Assembly: GCF_004803915.1 (NCBI RefSeq)
Contig: NZ_CP039396.1
Span: 744,001 to 808,000, forward strand
Length of the DNA: 64,000 nucleotides
Reading direction: 5' to 3'
Source of the DNA: Duncaniella dubosii
Lineage (GTDB): Bacteria; Bacteroidota; Bacteroidia; Bacteroidales; Muribaculaceae
Shown here in pieces: positions 45,010 to 54,347 of the stretch (its first letter is position 1; every line of letters starts with the position of its first letter). The position numbers were made by a program, and so were the translations under genes. The notes under the pieces are model-generated. The model was given only the letters and a program-made list of their open reading frames with translations. It was not told the DNA's origin and ran no database searches.

Positions 45010-45735
45010 ATGAAATTCAAATGTAACTCATGCCAACACATGTTCTGGCATGAAGCGGACAAAAATGAATGTTTCTGCCCTAAATGCGGCAATACAAGCA
45101 CCCGTCATACAGAAGAAAAAGAAGAGGGACAAGGTGCTTTCTGCAACGAATGTGGAACAGAAATCCCCTCATGCTCCGCAACCTGTCCAATTTGCGGATG
45201 CCCAGTATCTTCCACTAAAATCCGGCATTGCCATGAATGTGGTGCTGAGATGACAGATTCCGTACATGTTTGTCCACAATGCGGATGCCCCGTGACACCT
45301 GCCGCCCCGCTACCGATCTCACCTCTACCTCCTGTATCCATTACGCAAACGGCATCTCCTATGGAGATTGAAGAGCAGGAATTGTCTCTTCCTCCAAGGA
45401 GCAAGGCTTTATACTGGTTTATCGGTGGTATTGTCGCGATTATGCTGGTTGGTTTCGGTTTATTTCATTCCGCAACCGACTTTTTCAAGGAGAAAATCTC
45501 AGCCTCGGAATCAGTCGCAGAAACTCCCCGACAAGTTGTAATTGACGGAACAAACCTGCGGCTGCGGTATGCTCCACATCCTAATGCTGAGACATACAAG
45601 CGGATTGACGGAACTAACTGGCATCCCCAAAAAGGAGAACGGTTCCCATATAAAGGAGAAACGGAGGACTTTTATAAAATTGATTATAACGGCATTGTGC
45701 TATACGTTTCCAAATTACACACCCACATAGACTAA
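45010..45735 (+). CDS. Zinc-ribbon membrane protein with C-terminal SH3b-like domain
   Basis: 241 residues. Cytosolic N-terminus has four CxxC/CxC knuckle pairs in about 95 residues (CNSCQH, CPKCGN, CNECGT, CPICGC, CHECGA, CPQCGC), i.e. three stacked zinc ribbons. Then a Pro-rich linker, one membrane helix (134-153) and an extracytoplasmic domain with DGTNLRLRYAP and GERFPYKGE, resembling bacterial SH3b. No secretion signal. The N-terminal 95 residues are close to those of the protein at 46355, indicating duplication. Function unknown; perhaps zinc or redox sensing linked to the envelope (inference). Confidence 0.75.
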   Translation: MKFKCNSCQHMFWHEADKNECFCPKCGNTSTRHTEEKEEGQGAFCNECGTEIPSCSATCPICGCPVSSTKIRHCHECGAEMTDSVHVCPQCGCPVTPAAPLPISPLPPVSITQTASPMEIEEQELSLPPRSKALYWFIGGIVAIMLVGFGLFHSATDFFKEKISASESVAETPRQVVIDGTNLRLRYAPHPNAETYKRIDGTNWHPQKGERFPYKGETEDFYKIDYNGIVLYVSKLHTHID

Positions 45736-45769
45736 TCATTTAATTTATTAACACTAAATCTTTTACATT

Positions 45770-46210
45770 ATGGCCCTTATCTATTGTTCCAATTGTGGAA
45801 AGCAGGTTTCAGACAAAGCCTCTACGTGCGTTCATTGCAGTGCAGCCCTGTCACCGGTACAACCGCAGATACAACCACAGATACAACCTCAAATTCAGCC
45901 TCAGACTGCCCAGCAACCATTCCAGCAGCACACAAATGCGACTCAACAGGCAGTTTACGTTAATGTTCCCACCAAGCAGTCCAACGGTATAGGCACTACC
46001 GGACTCGTTTTCTCCATTCTCGGAGTCTTCCTCGGATGGATACCTGTACTCGGATGGATTGTATGGTTTCTCGGTGTTCTTTTCAGTTTCATCGGTTTGT
46101 TCAAAAGTCCGCGTGGCACTGCTATCGCCGGTTTCATTATCTCATTCATATGGCTGATTGTTTTGATATTTGTAATCGGGTCTATCGCATCCCTTTCATC
46201 TTTTATTTAA
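45770..46210 (+). CDS. Zinc-ribbon DUF4190-like membrane protein
   Basis: 146 residues. One N-terminal zinc ribbon (CSNCGKQVSDKASTCVHC), a Gln/Pro linker with three tandem QPQI repeats, then two or three membrane helices (LVFSILGVFLGWIPVLGWIV; FIISFIWLIVLIFVIGSIA) separated by a short loop with KSPRGTAIAG, the pattern of DUF4190 proteins. Sits 35 bp after the first zinc-ribbon gene and is likely co-transcribed. Function unknown. Confidence 0.75.
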   Translation: MALIYCSNCGKQVSDKASTCVHCSAALSPVQPQIQPQIQPQIQPQTAQQPFQQHTNATQQAVYVNVPTKQSNGIGTTGLVFSILGVFLGWIPVLGWIVWFLGVLFSFIGLFKSPRGTAIAGFIISFIWLIVLIFVIGSIASLSSFI

Positions 46211-46226
46211 ACTTATAGTATGAGCT

Positions 46227-46322
46227 GTAAGTATTTGTGCATTTTTATATTTCTGATTATCGTGTGACATCTGTAAGCCCCACCGATGATTACGGATATT
46301 TCCAAAATGCACAGATACTTAC
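46227..46322. repeat. 96-bp imperfect palindrome upstream of the third zinc-ribbon gene
   Basis: GTAAGTATTTGTGCATTTT (46227-46245) is an inverted copy (18 of 19) of 46304-46322, with a 58-bp loop that also has partial symmetry (GATTATCG and CGATGATT). It ends 33 bp before the chosen ATG at 46355. Could be a terminator/attenuator or a MITE-like remnant. Confidence 0.7.
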
Positions 46323-46354
46323 TATTTTATCCCGACAAACAACTGCGCATTAAA

Positions 46355-47982
46355 ATGAAATTCAAATGTAACTCATGTCAGCATGTGTTCGAGCATGAAG
46401 CGGACAAAAATGAATGTTTCTGTCCTAAATGCGGCAATATCAGCCGCCGGACAGAAGAAATAGAAGAGGAACAGTCTGCCGTGTGCAGTGAATGTGGAAC
46501 AATAATTCCTTCAGATTCCACATCCTGCCCCGTTTGTGGCTGTCCCATATCTGCCACACAACACCGGCATTGCGATGAATGCGGTGCGGAGGTGTCTGAT
46601 TCCGCACAGGTTTGTCCTCAATGCGGATGCCCCATTTCAGCTCCAATATCCTCACAGACATCTGGAATCCAGTACGTAGATGAGACCGGAATCTCCGAAG
46701 TCTCTGCGACTGACGTCCAGTCGCAGGACTCCTTCGATACCATTTCCGATAGCACGACTGAGCAGGATAAGCAAAAGAAATACTATTATATTATAGGAGG
46801 ATCTGTCATCGCATTGGCTGTTTTAGGTGCTCTTATATGGTTCTTTACCAACCGTTCATCAGACGCTGATGACGACGGCGACAAACACATTGTAGTTGCC
46901 GAAAATCTTTTTTTCCGTTCATCACCATCTGCCATCACTGACAATAATCTGATTAACCGTCTTTCCTACGGAACCGAACTCAAACTGCTCGGTCGTGAAG
47001 GCGACTGGGCCGAGGTGGAAGTCGAAGGCGAACACGGTTATGTCGGCTGGCGCTACATCCTCCCCGATTCATCGTTCACACGTCTTAACCGGGCTTGGGA
47101 CACGGCAAACATACGTGAGATCGTGGATCAGAACCGCTCGCGCCTCGCCGTGTTAGACTATATCAACAAACATTCACTCGAAACCGGCGCCCCCTACTGG
47201 CAGATTCACTACGCCAACGAAAAAGGCAAAATGCCAAACAATGTCGCATGGCCCGATCTGAAAACATGTGTGATAAATATCCGGAATTCGCCTTCATAAT
47301 AGAAAACGATATGACACACGAGCGCCGCATGGCAATCTACTCTTTTAATCCGGACACAGAAGAACCAATGCTTATCTATGACCAGCCTGTAGAATACGAG
47401 GGTATGATTCAAGACATCAGCATTGACCGTAGAGGCAATATCCAAATCAGCTTTACAGGAAACAGGATTGGCGCCGTCGAAGAAACCAATTACGACGATT
47501 ATGATCCCGGATGTGCAACACTGGAAGAATTGCAGGAAGAAGCCAATCGAGAAAGCGAGACAATACCGGAAGATATACAGGACTTGATTAAGACCTCAGA
47601 ACTCCAGATAGTCTCAGAAGAGACCGAAGATGAAACCATCATGCCGCTCGTCGATCAAAGTAAGGTGTATCCCTCCGCCGAAGTTGCCCCCCAGTTTCCC
47701 GGAGGCGAAGCTGCGATGATGCGCTGGATAAGCGAACACTTGAAATATCCACTTATGGCGCAAGAAAATAATATCCAAGGCCGTGTTATTGTTGGTTTCA
47801 CAGTGACAAAGACCGGAAAACCCGAAGATTTCAGAATCATCCGAGGAAAAGACCAAGACCTTGACAAGGAAGCACTTCGTGTTGTAAAGACTCTTCCTGA
47901 CTTCATTCCCGGAAAAATCAAGGGTATCCCTGTTGATGTCACATATACCATTCCAATCACATTTCGCCTGTCATCTATGTAA
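46355..47982 (+). CDS. Zinc-ribbon / TM / SH3b / TonB_C fusion protein, one apparent frameshift
   Basis: The start at 46355 is preferred over 46286 because it matches the paralogue's MKFKCNSCQH. Three zinc ribbons (residues 5-92), acidic linker, one membrane helix (144-165), SH3b-like domain (about 178-238: VVAENLFFRSSPS ... GYVGWRYILP). After a beta-rich region comes a TonB C-terminal domain (about 437-540: APQFPGGEAAMMRWISEHLKYP; NNIQGRVIVGFTVTKTGKP). The frame breaks at CCC 47252-47254; adding one C joins NNVAWP to RSENMCDKYPEFAF, total 542 residues. TonB_C normally transduces energy to outer-membrane transporters; joining it to cytosolic zinc ribbons is unusual. The fusion depends on the frame correction. 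Confidence 0.72.
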
Positions 47983-48162
47983 TCATTCATGAAACAGAGC
48001 ATCTCAATCGGGTTCTAAAAGGGCTGTTCAAAATCTAAAAATTTTGGTTATTAAAATTCGATACCCTGACCTAAATCAGCATGTGTAAATCAAGAGGTCA
48101 TAAAACACAATAACCCCTCTTGCACGAATTAGTCGGACACCGATTAATCAATCTTCATAACT

Positions 48163-48209
48163 CCCTATGTTATCGGCTATTTAAGCCATCGGCATAGGGT
48201 TTTGTTTTT
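48163..48209 (+). terminator. Terminator downstream of the zinc-ribbon cluster
   Basis: CCCTATG (48163-48169) pairs with CATAGGG (48193-48199), with inner CGGC/GCC pairs, followed by TTTTGTTTTT. It lies about 180 bp after the last gene; the rest of the 512-bp gap 47983-48494 shows only the promoter below. Confidence 0.7.
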
Positions 48210-48322
48210 ATTGTACAACCTACACTATTCAATCCTCCAAGCCAACCCTAAAGGGGATGCCTTGAGATGCAAAATCAACGTAACGCATTGAAATGTTAAT
48301 GAATAGATTTTATGTTAAATAT

Positions 48323-48353
48323 TTTGTCAGAAAGTATTTTTATACTAAATTTG
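48323..48353 (+). promoter_or_regulatory. Promoter of the second SusCD locus
   Basis: TTTG 48323-48326, a 19-bp spacer, TAAATTTG 48346-48353; leader of about 135 nt. Confidence 0.8.
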
Positions 48354-48494
48354 CCAACCGATACATGAAATTCGCAGCAGATCATATTCAATCAGCAACT
48401 CAACCGGAACCTTGGAAATCAGTGCTTAACCGCTCACACCGTTAAATCAGCCTGAACAAACAATACTCATCATAATACCCATTTAGTAACTATC

Positions 48495-51400
48495 ATGAAA
48501 CAGAGACCAAAATCTCTATCATCCGTACTCGGATCAAACAATGTCGACAGAAAGTTGGCGTGCGGAGTGCTTGCATTCGCCCTCATGGGCGGAACAGGCA
48601 TGACAGCCCATGCTGCCGACAGCAATAGGGGGGGATATTTAGCTGCCCCTCAAGCAAATAGCAACAAGCACACTGTCTCAGGTGTAGTCGTTGACGAAAG
48701 CGGCGAGCCGATGATCGGTGTGTCAGTAATCCAGGAAGGGACAACAACAGGCATCGCGACTGACTTCGACGGACGCTACACTCTCACCGTCCCCGCAGGC
48801 GCAGTCCTCAACTTCTCCTACATCGGTTACAAAAGCCAGAGTGTAAAGGTCGGCAACCAGACCACAATCGACATCACAATGCAGCCCGATACCGAAGTCC
48901 TCGACGACGTGGTGGTGATTGGCTACGGTACGGTTAAGAAAAACGACCTCACAGGTTCGGTTTCTTCCGTAGACACAAAAGCACTTAACGCAAAGGGCGC
49001 ACCTACCGCTCTCTCGGCTCTTCAGGGTGCAAGCCCCGGTGTGAACATCGTGCAGAACACAGGCCGTGCCAACGGCAACTTCGACATCCAGATCCGCGGT
49101 AAGTCGTCAATCAACTCAGGCACCACTCCCCTCTTCGTAGTCGACGGAGTGATGTGTGACAACATCGACTTCCTCAACCCGCAGGACATCGAGCGCATGG
49201 ACATCCTCAAGGATGCTTCGTCGACAGCCATCTACGGTTCGCGCGCCACAGCCGGTGTCGTGATGGTCACAACCCGAGGCGGACTCAACGTCAACCGCAA
49301 CGTCAAGACATCCATCACATATGACGGCTACTACGGCATCAACCACGCCACACGTATGCCCGACTTCATGGACGGCGAGGAATACTACAACTACCGTCTC
49401 GCCAAATTCATGAACAACGTGACACCCTTCGGACCGCAGACGACCTATGGCCCGAAGACTCAGGTCGAGCTCGGACAGGCTCTTCTCCAGACCGTGAAAA
49501 ACGACTATGAGTCACCTTTCCGTCTGAAGGAAATGATCGCAAACGGCGAGACCGTCGACTGGCCTTCACTCGTCACCCGCGACGGCAGCCAGCAGAACCA
49601 CTATCTTGCCATCGGCGGCAGCAGTGACAGTGCGAACTACCACTTCGGCATCGGCTACAACGGACAGGAAGGTCTCTATCGCGGTGACGATTCCAAGACC
49701 TACACCTTCAAGGGTTCGGTCGACGCACGCATCAACAAAGTGATCGAAGCCGGCTTCACCTTCAACCTCGCACGCATCGACACATCATATGCCGACGACG
49801 GCGCAATCTCAAACGCCTACCGTGTCAACACCTTCATGCAGCCCTACGACTCTGAAGGCCACCTCAACCGCTATCCCGGTGCGAAAGGCGCTCTCGGAAC
49901 TGACGACCACCAGTTCACAGACTTCGTCAACCCCCTCTACTCGATGAAGAACCAGACTCACGAGAAGCGTCTCTACCGCGCACTCGGTAATGTCTACCTG
50001 CAGCTCAATCTCATGAAGGGTCTCAATGTCAAGACGACATTCTCACCCTCCTACAGCAGCTCACGTGAAGGCACATTCACCGGCTACATCGATCCCGAGA
50101 CCGGCATGACCTACGCCGGCGGCGAACCGTCGTCGAGCGAGGCAAAGGTAATCAACAAGAACGGCTTCGCCTATGTCTGGGACAACACAATCAATTTCAA
50201 CCGCACCTTCAACAAGGTTCACAACGTCAACTTCATGGGGCTCTTCTCTATGGAAAAGAGCACTTCGGAGACCTACACCTATGTGGCCAACGGTGTGAAT
50301 GAGAACACCGACTGGTGGAATATGGGGTCAGGCACTGTCAACTCAAGCTCTGGCTCAGGATATACCGAATACAGCATGATGTCATATGCGCTCCGTGCAA
50401 ACTACAACTACGACGGCAAATACTTCGCCACCGCCACAATCCGCTGGGACGGTTCGTCGAAATTCGCCGACGGGCACCGCTGGGGCTCATTCCCCTCAGG
50501 AGCGCTCGCTTGGCGTATCAGCCAGGAAGAATTCCTCCGCGATGTAAGCTGGATTGACAACATCAAACTCCGCGCCAGCTACGGTAAGACCGGTAACAAC
50601 GACGGTATCGGCAACTTCGACTTCATGGTCGGTGTCAACGGTCCGTACTACTATCCCTTCGGCCCGGACTACTATCAGGGTTTCTATCCCTCGGGCATCG
50701 TCGACAAGAACCTCAAGTGGGAGACCTCTACAGAATGGGACTTCGGTATCGACTTCGGCTTCCTCAACAGCCGTATCAACGGTACGATCGACTTCTACAA
50801 CAAGAATTCCGAACACCTCCTCTATCCCGTCGAACTTCCCCTTGAATCAGGAGGCGGGACAATGAACACCAACATCGGTAAGGTGCGCAACCGCGGTTTC
50901 GAACTTTCACTCAACACCGTCAACATCACCAACCGCACATTCGAGTGGACCACCACCCTCAACTTCTCGCTCAACCGCAACCGTGTCAACGAAATCAACG
51001 GTACAGGCAACTTCGCGTCATCAAGCGACGTTTCCAAGTGGCTCTGGATCGGCTTCCCGTATGACAACGTCTACACATGGGACTGGACAGGCATCGTCAG
51101 CGACCTCAACATGGTTGTCCCCGACCATGAAATCGCCCGCGCCAAAGGCTTCACCCCCGGCCAGACTGTCCGCTCTTGCGACTACTACTATACCTGCTAC
51201 GGTCTGACCGAAGGCCAGCCCATCATCCGCGACAAGGACGGCAACGGTATAATCGACGAAAATGACAAGGTCATCTTCGACAGCCAGCCCGACTTCACCG
51301 CCAGCCTTTCGTCAAACATGACCTACAACCTTCCCAAGAAGGGCGGCATGATCGACTTCTCGTTCAACCTCTATGCAAGCGTCGGCGGCAAGGTGGCATC

Positions 51401-51866
51401 TCCATTCCTCGGCGGCGACTACTATGACTACCATGACCGTGGACGCGGCAAGATGATGTTTGACTACTACATCCCTGCCGGTACACTCATCGACTGCGAC
51501 GGTATGCGCGCCGACGGTACATACATCAACCCCGTCTACCAGACCGAGACCCACTACGGCAAGTGGCCCACACCCAACTGTGGCGAATCTGACGGTATCG
51601 GAACAACCCTCACCTACTTCCAGGCCGCCCGTCAGGTGACCGACGCATCATTCCTCAAAGTGAAAAACATCACCGTCGGCTACACCTTCGCTCCCCAGCT
51701 GCTCAAGCACATCGGCTGCAATCAGGCCCGTCTCTATTTCACAGTGACCAACCCCTTCGTGTTCACAAAATATGAAGGCTACGACCCCGAATGGGCAAAA
51801 GCCGCTCTCAAGAACCAAGGTCCGAGCGTTGTCTCTTATCAGATTGGCGCAAGCATTAAATTCTAA
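48495..51866 (+). CDS. SusC/RagA-family TonB-dependent transporter (second locus)
   Basis: 1123 residues, intact. Signal region (about 1-41), carboxypeptidase-regulatory-like domain (VSGVVVDESGEPMIGVSVIQ), TonB-box-like DDVVVIGYGTVKKNDLTGSVS, plug domain (FVVDGVMCDNIDFLNPQDIE; SSTAIYGSRATAGVVMVTT) and barrel ending in VSYQIGASIKF. It imports an oligosaccharide or other large ligand together with the following SusD. The substrate cannot be inferred: no carbohydrate-active enzyme lies in this operon. Confidence 0.95.
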   Translation: MKQRPKSLSSVLGSNNVDRKLACGVLAFALMGGTGMTAHAADSNRGGYLAAPQANSNKHTVSGVVVDESGEPMIGVSVIQEGTTTGIATDFDGRYTLTVPAGAVLNFSYIGYKSQSVKVGNQTTIDITMQPDTEVLDDVVVIGYGTVKKNDLTGSVSSVDTKALNAKGAPTALSALQGASPGVNIVQNTGRANGNFDIQIRGKSSINSGTTPLFVVDGVMCDNIDFLNPQDIERMDILKDASSTAIYGSRATAGVVMVTTRGGLNVNRNVKTSITYDGYYGINHATRMPDFMDGEEYYNYRLAKFMNNVTPFGPQTTYGPKTQVELGQALLQTVKNDYESPFRLKEMIANGETVDWPSLVTRDGSQQNHYLAIGGSSDSANYHFGIGYNGQEGLYRGDDSKTYTFKGSVDARINKVIEAGFTFNLARIDTSYADDGAISNAYRVNTFMQPYDSEGHLNRYPGAKGALGTDDHQFTDFVNPLYSMKNQTHEKRLYRALGNVYLQLNLMKGLNVKTTFSPSYSSSREGTFTGYIDPETGMTYAGGEPSSSEAKVINKNGFAYVWDNTINFNRTFNKVHNVNFMGLFSMEKSTSETYTYVANGVNENTDWWNMGSGTVNSSSGSGYTEYSMMSYALRANYNYDGKYFATATIRWDGSSKFADGHRWGSFPSGALAWRISQEEFLRDVSWIDNIKLRASYGKTGNNDGIGNFDFMVGVNGPYYYPFGPDYYQGFYPSGIVDKNLKWETSTEWDFGIDFGFLNSRINGTIDFYNKNSEHLLYPVELPLESGGGTMNTNIGKVRNRGFELSLNTVNITNRTFEWTTTLNFSLNRNRVNEINGTGNFASSSDVSKWLWIGFPYDNVYTWDWTGIVSDLNMVVPDHEIARAKGFTPGQTVRSCDYYYTCYGLTEGQPIIRDKDGNGIIDENDKVIFDSQPDFTASLSSNMTYNLPKKGGMIDFSFNLYASVGGKVASPFLGGDYYDYHDRGRGKMMFDYYIPAGTLIDCDGMRADGTYINPVYQTETHYGKWPTPNCGESDGIGTTLTYFQAARQVTDASFLKVKNITVGYTFAPQLLKHIGCNQARLYFTVTNPFVFTKYEGYDPEWAKAALKNQGPSVVSYQIGASIKF

Positions 51867-51887
51867 TCCCTCAGTTTGAACACCAAA

Positions 51888-53720
51888 ATGAAATCATACA
51901 AATATATCGGAATGGCCATGCTCACCGCTTTCACCCTCTCGGGATGTAGCGACTTTCTCGATACGGAAAACAAGAGCAACGCCAACCAGAACGGTGAGGA
52001 ATTCTTCAAAAAGAATGCCGAAAGCCTCCTCACATCAGCATACTATTCATACCGCGACATCGTCAACATGATCGATATCGCCGATCAGGGCGCCGACCTC
52101 TATATCAACGCCCGCGGTGCTGACGACGGCACTTTCTCCCTCTACAACTTCGACCCCGAGAACGGCACTGTCACCAACCTTTACAAATACTGCTACAAGG
52201 CCATAAACTATGCCAACGGAGTCCTTTCCTACACCAGCGACCCCAAGCTCGTGGCCGAGGCAACATTCCTCCGCAACTGGGGCTACTACTATCTGACCCA
52301 GCACTTCGGCGGTGTGCCCTATGTGACATCCTACATCGAAAGCTCGACCCGCGACTATCCCCGCGCCGCGCTTGCCGACATCTATGCAGGAATGCTCGCC
52401 GACCTCGAAGCATGCTACAATGAAGCAAGCCTCCCCGAAATCGACCACACAGGACGTGTAAGCAAGCGCGCTGTGGCAGCCCTCGCCGCAAAGACAGCCC
52501 TTGCGGCAGCATGGGATCTCGGAACCACCCTCACTGACGAAGTGAAGGGAACATACACGGTACACAACACTGAAATGTTCCGCACAGCTGCCTCTTGGGC
52601 TGAAAAGGCCATCGGCGGAGTGCAGCTCACAATGTCGTTTGAAGACAAATGGTCGCCAAAGAACGAAGGTAACGACGAAGAAATCTTCTCAATCCAGTAT
52701 GACCGTCTGGGTTATCCCGGCAACAAGACCAACGGCGGCCATAGCCTGATGTATGACTACATGGGCTACTACGGCAACTGCGTCCAGACCGGCCACAAGG
52801 GAACAAAGTCAGGTGGCACAAACTCATTGTCCTACAAGGCGATGGAATTGTTCGAACGTGGCGACCAGCGCTACGAAGGCACTTTCATGACAGTCTACTA
52901 CAACCCCGAACTTAAGGACGGTGTTGTCGGCTGGGGCGATGACGGCTATCTCGCTTACTACAACCTGTCGGCTGCGGAACTCGCAAAGAAACCCATCTCC
53001 ATCAAGTTCTATCCTTCCTATACCACCGAGGCCGAGGCTCTCGCCGATCTCGAAGCCATCAAGTCGCAGACTGTCAAGTTTGCCACCGGCACTCATGGCA
53101 ACAACCTGCCCTTCGCCTGCATCATGGGAGCAGATCAGATCACACAGTGGTACTTCAACGAGGACGGCTCTCTTCAGGCCAAGAAAACCCTGAGCACCGC
53201 CGACTTCATCAAGGCCGGCTTCGCCTCTTCGCCATGCGTGAAGAAGTGGGACGACCCCGAGTCTGAAAACGTGACTGAGAAAAACTGCTACCGTGACATC
53301 GTGGTGTTCCACGTCAGCGACATGTATCTCATCGCAGCCGAGGCTTATCTCCTTGCCGATGACCAGCCCGCGGCCCTCGCCAAGATCAACGCTGTCCGCA
53401 ACCGCGCCGGTCTCCCCTCGCTCGCTTCATTCAGCAGCTACGAAGCTCCCTACTCTATCTCAAGCAGCTTCACCGAGACACCCCTTGACCTCGTGCTCGA
53501 CGAACGTGCCCGCGAGCTTTATGCCGAGCGCACACGCTGGGAAGACCTCCGTCGCACACGTCAGCTCGTGCGCTACAACATCGAGTTTGCCCGCGCTATC
53601 GACAACGTAGCCGACATGCAGAACTCAAAGGGAGAAACCAAGTGGTATCGTCCCATCCCCGCAACGGAAATCAACAACAACACCTCGATGACACTTGAGG
53701 ATCAGAATCCCGGTTATTAA
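51888..53720 (+). CDS. SusD/RagB-family lipoprotein (second locus)
   Basis: 610 residues from the ATG at 51888 (a TTG at 51876 is less likely). Signal peptide ends TLSGC. SusD pattern: DFLDTENKSN near the start, TPR-like helices (YCYKAINYANGVLSYTSD; ATFLRNWGYYYLTQHFGGVPYV) and the C-terminal RNRAGLPSL ... LDLVLDERARELYAERTRWEDLRRTRQL. Partner of the SusC 21 bp upstream. Confidence 0.94.
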   Translation: MKSYKYIGMAMLTAFTLSGCSDFLDTENKSNANQNGEEFFKKNAESLLTSAYYSYRDIVNMIDIADQGADLYINARGADDGTFSLYNFDPENGTVTNLYKYCYKAINYANGVLSYTSDPKLVAEATFLRNWGYYYLTQHFGGVPYVTSYIESSTRDYPRAALADIYAGMLADLEACYNEASLPEIDHTGRVSKRAVAALAAKTALAAAWDLGTTLTDEVKGTYTVHNTEMFRTAASWAEKAIGGVQLTMSFEDKWSPKNEGNDEEIFSIQYDRLGYPGNKTNGGHSLMYDYMGYYGNCVQTGHKGTKSGGTNSLSYKAMELFERGDQRYEGTFMTVYYNPELKDGVVGWGDDGYLAYYNLSAAELAKKPISIKFYPSYTTEAEALADLEAIKSQTVKFATGTHGNNLPFACIMGADQITQWYFNEDGSLQAKKTLSTADFIKAGFASSPCVKKWDDPESENVTEKNCYRDIVVFHVSDMYLIAAEAYLLADDQPAALAKINAVRNRAGLPSLASFSSYEAPYSISSSFTETPLDLVLDERARELYAERTRWEDLRRTRQLVRYNIEFARAIDNVADMQNSKGETKWYRPIPATEINNNTSMTLEDQNPGY

Positions 53721-53752
53721 TCGAATTTTAAACGCAAGCAACTTATACAAAC

Positions 53753-54244
53753 ATGAATAAGATTCTTAATCGCCTCTTCATCCTGACCGCTCTTGTCATG
53801 GCCCTGTCAAGCTGCAAGGACGAGGCAGAAATACCCGGCCACGGCAAGCCCGGAAACCCTGAGAAAGAAGTAGCCGGAACTTATGTCGGAACATGGACCA
53901 AAACCCAGCGCAACTCCACCGCAGAGCCTGTCACCGCCGAAGGCACTCTTACGTTTACCGCTACCGACGAAGCCTACATTACAGTTGTAAAAATCGGATG
54001 TGAATCGTCGGCTATGGATTTCAACAACACTTCCAGCTTCGCAAGCACCGAAAGCCGCGCCAACATCGTGGGTCAGTCAGCACAATACGTATTCTACAAT
54101 GTCCTGACCACAAACGGCCTCGGAACATCGTTCAACGGCACTGTCTCATTCGGAGGCGAAGCTACAATGACTTTTGCCAAGACAATCCGCCAAGGACGTG
54201 TGACCTACACCTACGACTACACCTTCACAGGCACAAAACAGTAA
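53753..54244 (+). CDS. Hypothetical lipoprotein of the second SusCD locus
   Basis: 163 residues. Signal peptide ending MALSSC (Cys21), a Gly/Pro-rich linker and a beta-sandwich-like body (GTYVGTWTKTQRN; GTLTFTATDEAYITVV; GTVSFGGEATMTFAKTI). No family recognised. Probably surface-exposed, third gene of the operon, 32 bp after SusD. Confidence 0.75.
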   Translation: MNKILNRLFILTALVMALSSCKDEAEIPGHGKPGNPEKEVAGTYVGTWTKTQRNSTAEPVTAEGTLTFTATDEAYITVVKIGCESSAMDFNNTSSFASTESRANIVGQSAQYVFYNVLTTNGLGTSFNGTVSFGGEATMTFAKTIRQGRVTYTYDYTFTGTKQ

Positions 54245-54262
54245 TTCCGAAACATAAAAAAT

Positions 54263-54294
54263 TTCATCCGGAGATCCCTCGGTCTCCGGATGAA
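54263..54294 (+). terminator. Strong hairpin after the lipoprotein gene
   Basis: Perfect 12-bp stem TTCATCCGGAGA / TCTCCGGATGAA with an 8-nt loop, followed by TAAAAC, not a T-tract. Could act as a leaky terminator or mRNA stabiliser before the gene at 54348. Confidence 0.6.
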
Positions 54295-54347
54295 TAAAAC
54301 AGACAACCAACCAATCAGTATTGTTTAATTTTAAATTTCTTACCACG

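Noticed and set aside
45880..45915. Short tandem repeat taken as CRISPR or VNTR
   Set aside because: Three units encode QPQI repeats in the linker of the DUF4190-like protein; no spacers, and no CRISPR array or cas gene anywhere in the window.
48000..48060. Possible IS end (GGGCTGTTCAAAATC) after the TonB fusion gene
   Set aside because: No matching inverted repeat, target duplication or transposase remnant could be found nearby.
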